DNA from: Chitinophagales bacterium
GTDB lineage: Bacteria; Bacteroidota; Bacteroidia; Chitinophagales; Chitinophagaceae
Assembly (NCBI GenBank): GCA_015654695.1
Contig: JAATGJ010000123.1
Coordinates: 16,359 to 80,358, forward strand
Direction of reading: 5' to 3'
Length of the DNA stretch: 64,000 nucleotides
Below are positions 62,115 through 64,000 of the stretch, piece by piece (positions within the stretch are counted from its first letter, which is position 1; every line of letters starts with the position of its first letter). A program made the position numbers and the translations under genes. The notes under the pieces are model-generated. The model did not search any database. It was not told the DNA's origin and was given only the letters and a program-made list of their open reading frames with translations.

Positions 62115-62640
62115 TTTTTATTAAATCAAAGGTAACTAATTTCAACACGCGGATCCAATGATGAATATAATCCCAATCCAGGTTGTTAATCTGCGAGAGT
62201 ATTTTTATGTCTTCTGCCTGCAGGGAACTTTGCAATTCCTGTATCCATATTATTTTTGACAATAACAAATCCTCCGGCGAAACAAGATAAATTTTCATAT
62301 CCAGGAAATCTATCTGCCTCCGTCTGCTAAATTCCTCCTGGCGGTAAGGTTCGTCCTTCAGGATTACAAAATCTGCTTTATAATTGCTTTTATGGTCAAT
62401 GATATTAAACAGACCTTTATTGTTTATGGCATCCCGTATAGAATCTTCGTCACAGTAATACCCATCTTTAAAGAATGCTGTCAACAGTAAAGTATCATGC
62501 GGTTTCAGGTGAACAATAAAATCAAAGTCCCGGGTAAACCGCGGCACCGTATAGGTACTCATCGCCACACTGCCAGAAAGCATGTAGGGTATATTGTTTT
62601 TATCAAAAAAATGAATCAGTATTCTTAAAAAGTCAAACAT
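62107..62640 (-). CDS. Nucleotidyltransferase-fold protein (possible toxin or modifier)
   Basis: A 177-residue protein with the minimal nucleotidyltransferase core: SGSVAMSTYTVPRFTRDFDFIV (GS followed by DxD) at about 22-43 and ADFVILKDEPYRQEEFSRR supplying the third acidic residue region. The remainder resembles AbiEii/DUF6036-type proteins, which include toxins of type IV modules and tRNA-modifying enzymes. It is coupled to the 69-residue gene downstream. The DFDF motif keeps both metal-binding acids. Whether it is a toxin cannot be told. Confidence 0.7.
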   Translation of the reverse strand: MFDFLRILIHFFDKNNIPYMLSGSVAMSTYTVPRFTRDFDFIVHLKPHDTLLLTAFFKDGYYCDEDSIRDAINNKGLFNIIDHKSNYKADFVILKDEPYRQEEFSRRRQIDFLDMKIYLVSPEDLLLSKIIWIQELQSSLQAEDIKILSQINNLDWDYIHHWIRVLKLVTFDLIKND

Positions 62641-62673
62641 GTTTATTTACCATTGAATTAAACTATCTGTTCA

Positions 62674-63018
62674 CTACCCTTCAGGACTTTGCGGTTTTAA
62701 TTTTTCATTTTGCTTATGCCGTTCCGCATCCCTAGTATTCTTTTTCTCAAAATTCTTTTGTAAAGCTTCCGTCAGGTCAACGCCGGTTTGGTTAGCCAGG
62801 CAGATCAGTACCCATAACACATCAGCCATTTCATCACCCATGTTCCTGTCCTTATCACTTTCTTTGAATGACTGGTCGCCATACTTGCGGGCCATGATGC
62901 GTGCCAGTTCACCTACCTCTTCGGTAAGTATCGCCATATTGGTGAGTTCGCTGAAGTATCGTACACCAACGGTTTTGATCCATTGGTCCACCTGTTGCTG
63001 CGCATCGAGAATAGTCAT
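62674..63018 (-). CDS. MazG-like nucleotide pyrophosphohydrolase
   Basis: A 114-residue all-helical MazG-type NTP pyrophosphatase: TILDAQQQVDQWIKTVGVRY, ILTEEVGELARIMARKYG (ExxE metal motif), and MGDEMADVLWVLICLANQTG (ExxD motif). It removes non-canonical nucleotides or (p)ppGpp-type molecules by family; the exact substrate is unknown. ATG 63018 gives the family-typical start MTILDAQ; the frame upstream to 63045 begins with TTG and is not family-like. Located 33 bp from the nucleotidyltransferase start. Confidence 0.85.
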   Translation of the reverse strand: MTILDAQQQVDQWIKTVGVRYFSELTNMAILTEEVGELARIMARKYGDQSFKESDKDRNMGDEMADVLWVLICLANQTGVDLTEALQKNFEKKNTRDAERHKQNEKLKPQSPEG

Positions 63019-63141
63019 AACAAAGTTTTTTGAGAATGATTGCAATATAGCATGATTCTTGCCGTTTTACCCACCCGTTCCCGAACCGTCCAACCCTCTG
63101 AAGCAATAAAATCAAACTATCAAAACCAAATTTGGTATTCT

Positions 63142-63465
63142 ATGAGGATAAGATCCATCCACCAATATGTGGCTATTATCGCCATCTCCTGTATAACCAT
63201 CATTTCACATGCGCAGTCTGACCGGGCAGGTATAACTGATAATAAGCCCTATAAGATACTTACTTCCGGCAAGCAGATCACCGTCAAAAGCACAAAGAAT
63301 ATTAAGAACATCATGGTGTGGACAGCCAGCGGTCACCGCATTGTAGAACAAAAAGCAGTAAACGCCTCTTCATATACTTTCAATATTAATGTCAATGAGA
63401 AGATATTCTTTGTGATGATAGAATATGAAGGGTCGAAGCCTTATACGGAGAAGATTGGAATATAG
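63142..63465 (+). CDS. Small secreted protein resembling an isolated sorting domain
   Basis: A 107-residue protein from ATG 63142: signal peptide MRIRSIHQYVAIIAISCITI ending near SHAQ, then about 80 residues of beta strands (KQITVKSTKNIKNIMVWTAS, GHRIVEQKAVNASSYTF, IFFVMIEYEGSKPYTEKIGI). The strand order and the ending are like a type IX/Por C-terminal sorting domain, but no passenger precedes it. It may be a free CTD-like protein or simply a small beta protein. The frame stays open upstream to 63040 without family support. Confidence 0.6.
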   Translation: MRIRSIHQYVAIIAISCITIISHAQSDRAGITDNKPYKILTSGKQITVKSTKNIKNIMVWTASGHRIVEQKAVNASSYTFNINVNEKIFFVMIEYEGSKPYTEKIGI

Positions 63466-63466
63466 T

Positions 63467-63499
63467 TGTGAGTGGTGAATGGTCAGTGGTCAGTGGTGA
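63467..63499. repeat. Short direct repeat after the small secreted gene
   Basis: gtgagtggtgaatggtcagt ggtcagtggtgag is a run of near-heptamer repeats (agtggtc/gtggtga). It resembles the gtgaatagtgaatggtgaat stretch at 19942. Confidence 0.5.
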
Positions 63500-63505
63500 G
63501 TTGGA

Positions 63506-63958
63506 TCATTCCTTATTTTTTGTATCTATCACAATGGTGACCGGGCCATCGTTTAGTAGTTCTACTTTCATATCGGCGCCAAACTCTCCTGTCTTAATTA
63601 TTTTTCCGAGATCAGCAGAAAGCCGGTGTATCATTTTTTCATAAAGCGGTATGGCGATCTCCGGCTTACTGGCTTTAATATAGCTTGGACGGTTACCTTT
63701 CTTTGTTGATGCATGCAAAGTAAACTGGCTGACCAGCATGATCTCTCCATTTTTATCTATTACCGAAACATTCATCACACCATTCTCATCATTAAAAATG
63801 CGCAGGTTGACGATCTTACCGCTTAACCATTCAATGTCCCCATCAGTATCCGCATCTTCGATACCCAGTAAAACAAGTAATCCATCCCCGGTCTGTGAAT
63901 GAACTTTTCCATCAATCGTTACACTGGCTTTCGACACCCGCTGAATTACAGCCCGCAT
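63506..63958 (-). CDS. dtd: D-aminoacyl-tRNA deacylase
   Basis: Hydrolyses D-amino acids (and glycine on tRNA-Ala) from mischarged tRNAs. The 150-residue protein from ATG 63958 begins MRAVIQRVSKASVTIDGKVH, has the SQFTLHAST catalytic motif (family SQFTLxAxT) and NDGPVTIVIDT near the end (the cis-Pro NxGPVT motif). Length is normal. A -7 box 20 bases upstream of this ATG shows the longer frame to the window edge is not translated. Confidence 0.93.
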   Translation of the reverse strand: MRAVIQRVSKASVTIDGKVHSQTGDGLLVLLGIEDADTDGDIEWLSGKIVNLRIFNDENGVMNVSVIDKNGEIMLVSQFTLHASTKKGNRPSYIKASKPEIAIPLYEKMIHRLSADLGKIIKTGEFGADMKVELLNDGPVTIVIDTKNKE

Positions 63959-63977
63959 AGTTTGTATCTTTATTGCT

Positions 63978-63986
63978 GCAAATGTA
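63978..63986 (-). promoter_or_regulatory. Bacteroidota -7 box for dtd
   Basis: Minus strand TACATTTGC, an exact TAnnTTTGC match, lies 20 bases before the dtd ATG. Confidence 0.55.
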
Positions 63987-64000
63987 ATAACAAGGAACAA

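Overview
The window is 64 kb of a Bacteroidota chromosome, most likely a member of the Chitinophagaceae or a close relative (inferred from content; no rRNA or tRNA gene is visible). The evidence is the gliding/type IX secretion genes gldK-gldL-gldM-gldN and gldB, a secreted giant protein ending in a type IX (Por) C-terminal sorting domain, MBG domains, DUF4271, DUF4783 and DUF58/Bat genes, TonB-dependent receptors, and promoters of the Bacteroidota type (TAnnTTTG) lying almost on top of start codons.

Layout. 1-8.4 kb: the 3' part of a giant secreted protease/adhesin with a long array of an eight-residue repeat. 8.4-11 kb: a TPR-adenylate cyclase and a MarC membrane protein. 11-13.6 kb: a cobalamin riboswitch controlling a BtuB-like receptor and a cysteine-rich CWC protein. 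13.8-22.7 kb: a second TonB receptor, an amino-acid permease overlapping a PLP trans-sulfuration enzyme, a TolC/HlyD export pair and gpsA. 22.9-30 kb: hemW, an Omp85-like barrel, DUF4271, a hemD gene broken by an in-frame stop, and a DUF255 thioredoxin-fold protein. 30-35 kb: gldKLMN. 35-42 kb: uvrC with an ECF sigma factor/barrel/lipoprotein group upstream, a haem-binding protein and gpmI. 42-49.5 kb: DUF4783, nadC, SUI1, a 4Fe-4S protein, icd, apaG, a broken M949-type gene, a desaturase and gldB. 49.5-57 kb: nadE, a moxR-DUF58-BatD-like-batA aerotolerance-type operon and rsgA. 57-64 kb: small genes, gamma-carbonic anhydrase, glyS, YihY, a nucleotidyltransferase pair, MazG-like and dtd.

How the genes work together. 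GldK, L, M and N form the ring and motor of the type IX secretion system. The giant protein at the left edge, and perhaps the tiny protein at 63142, carry sorting domains of the cargo type. NadC and NadE supply NAD. HemW and (broken) HemD belong to haem metabolism. The B12 riboswitch ties the BtuB-like receptor and CWC gene to cobalamin.

The main unusual theme is short dispersed palindromic repeats. Some lie in frame inside housekeeping genes (nadE, glyS, rsgA, a DUF255 gene). Others abut stop codons. Others lie inside or next to the cobalamin riboswitch. Two genes (hemD and the M949-type gene) are interrupted by a single in-frame stop with the frame intact on both sides. Gene identities come from recognising family motifs by eye; no search was run.
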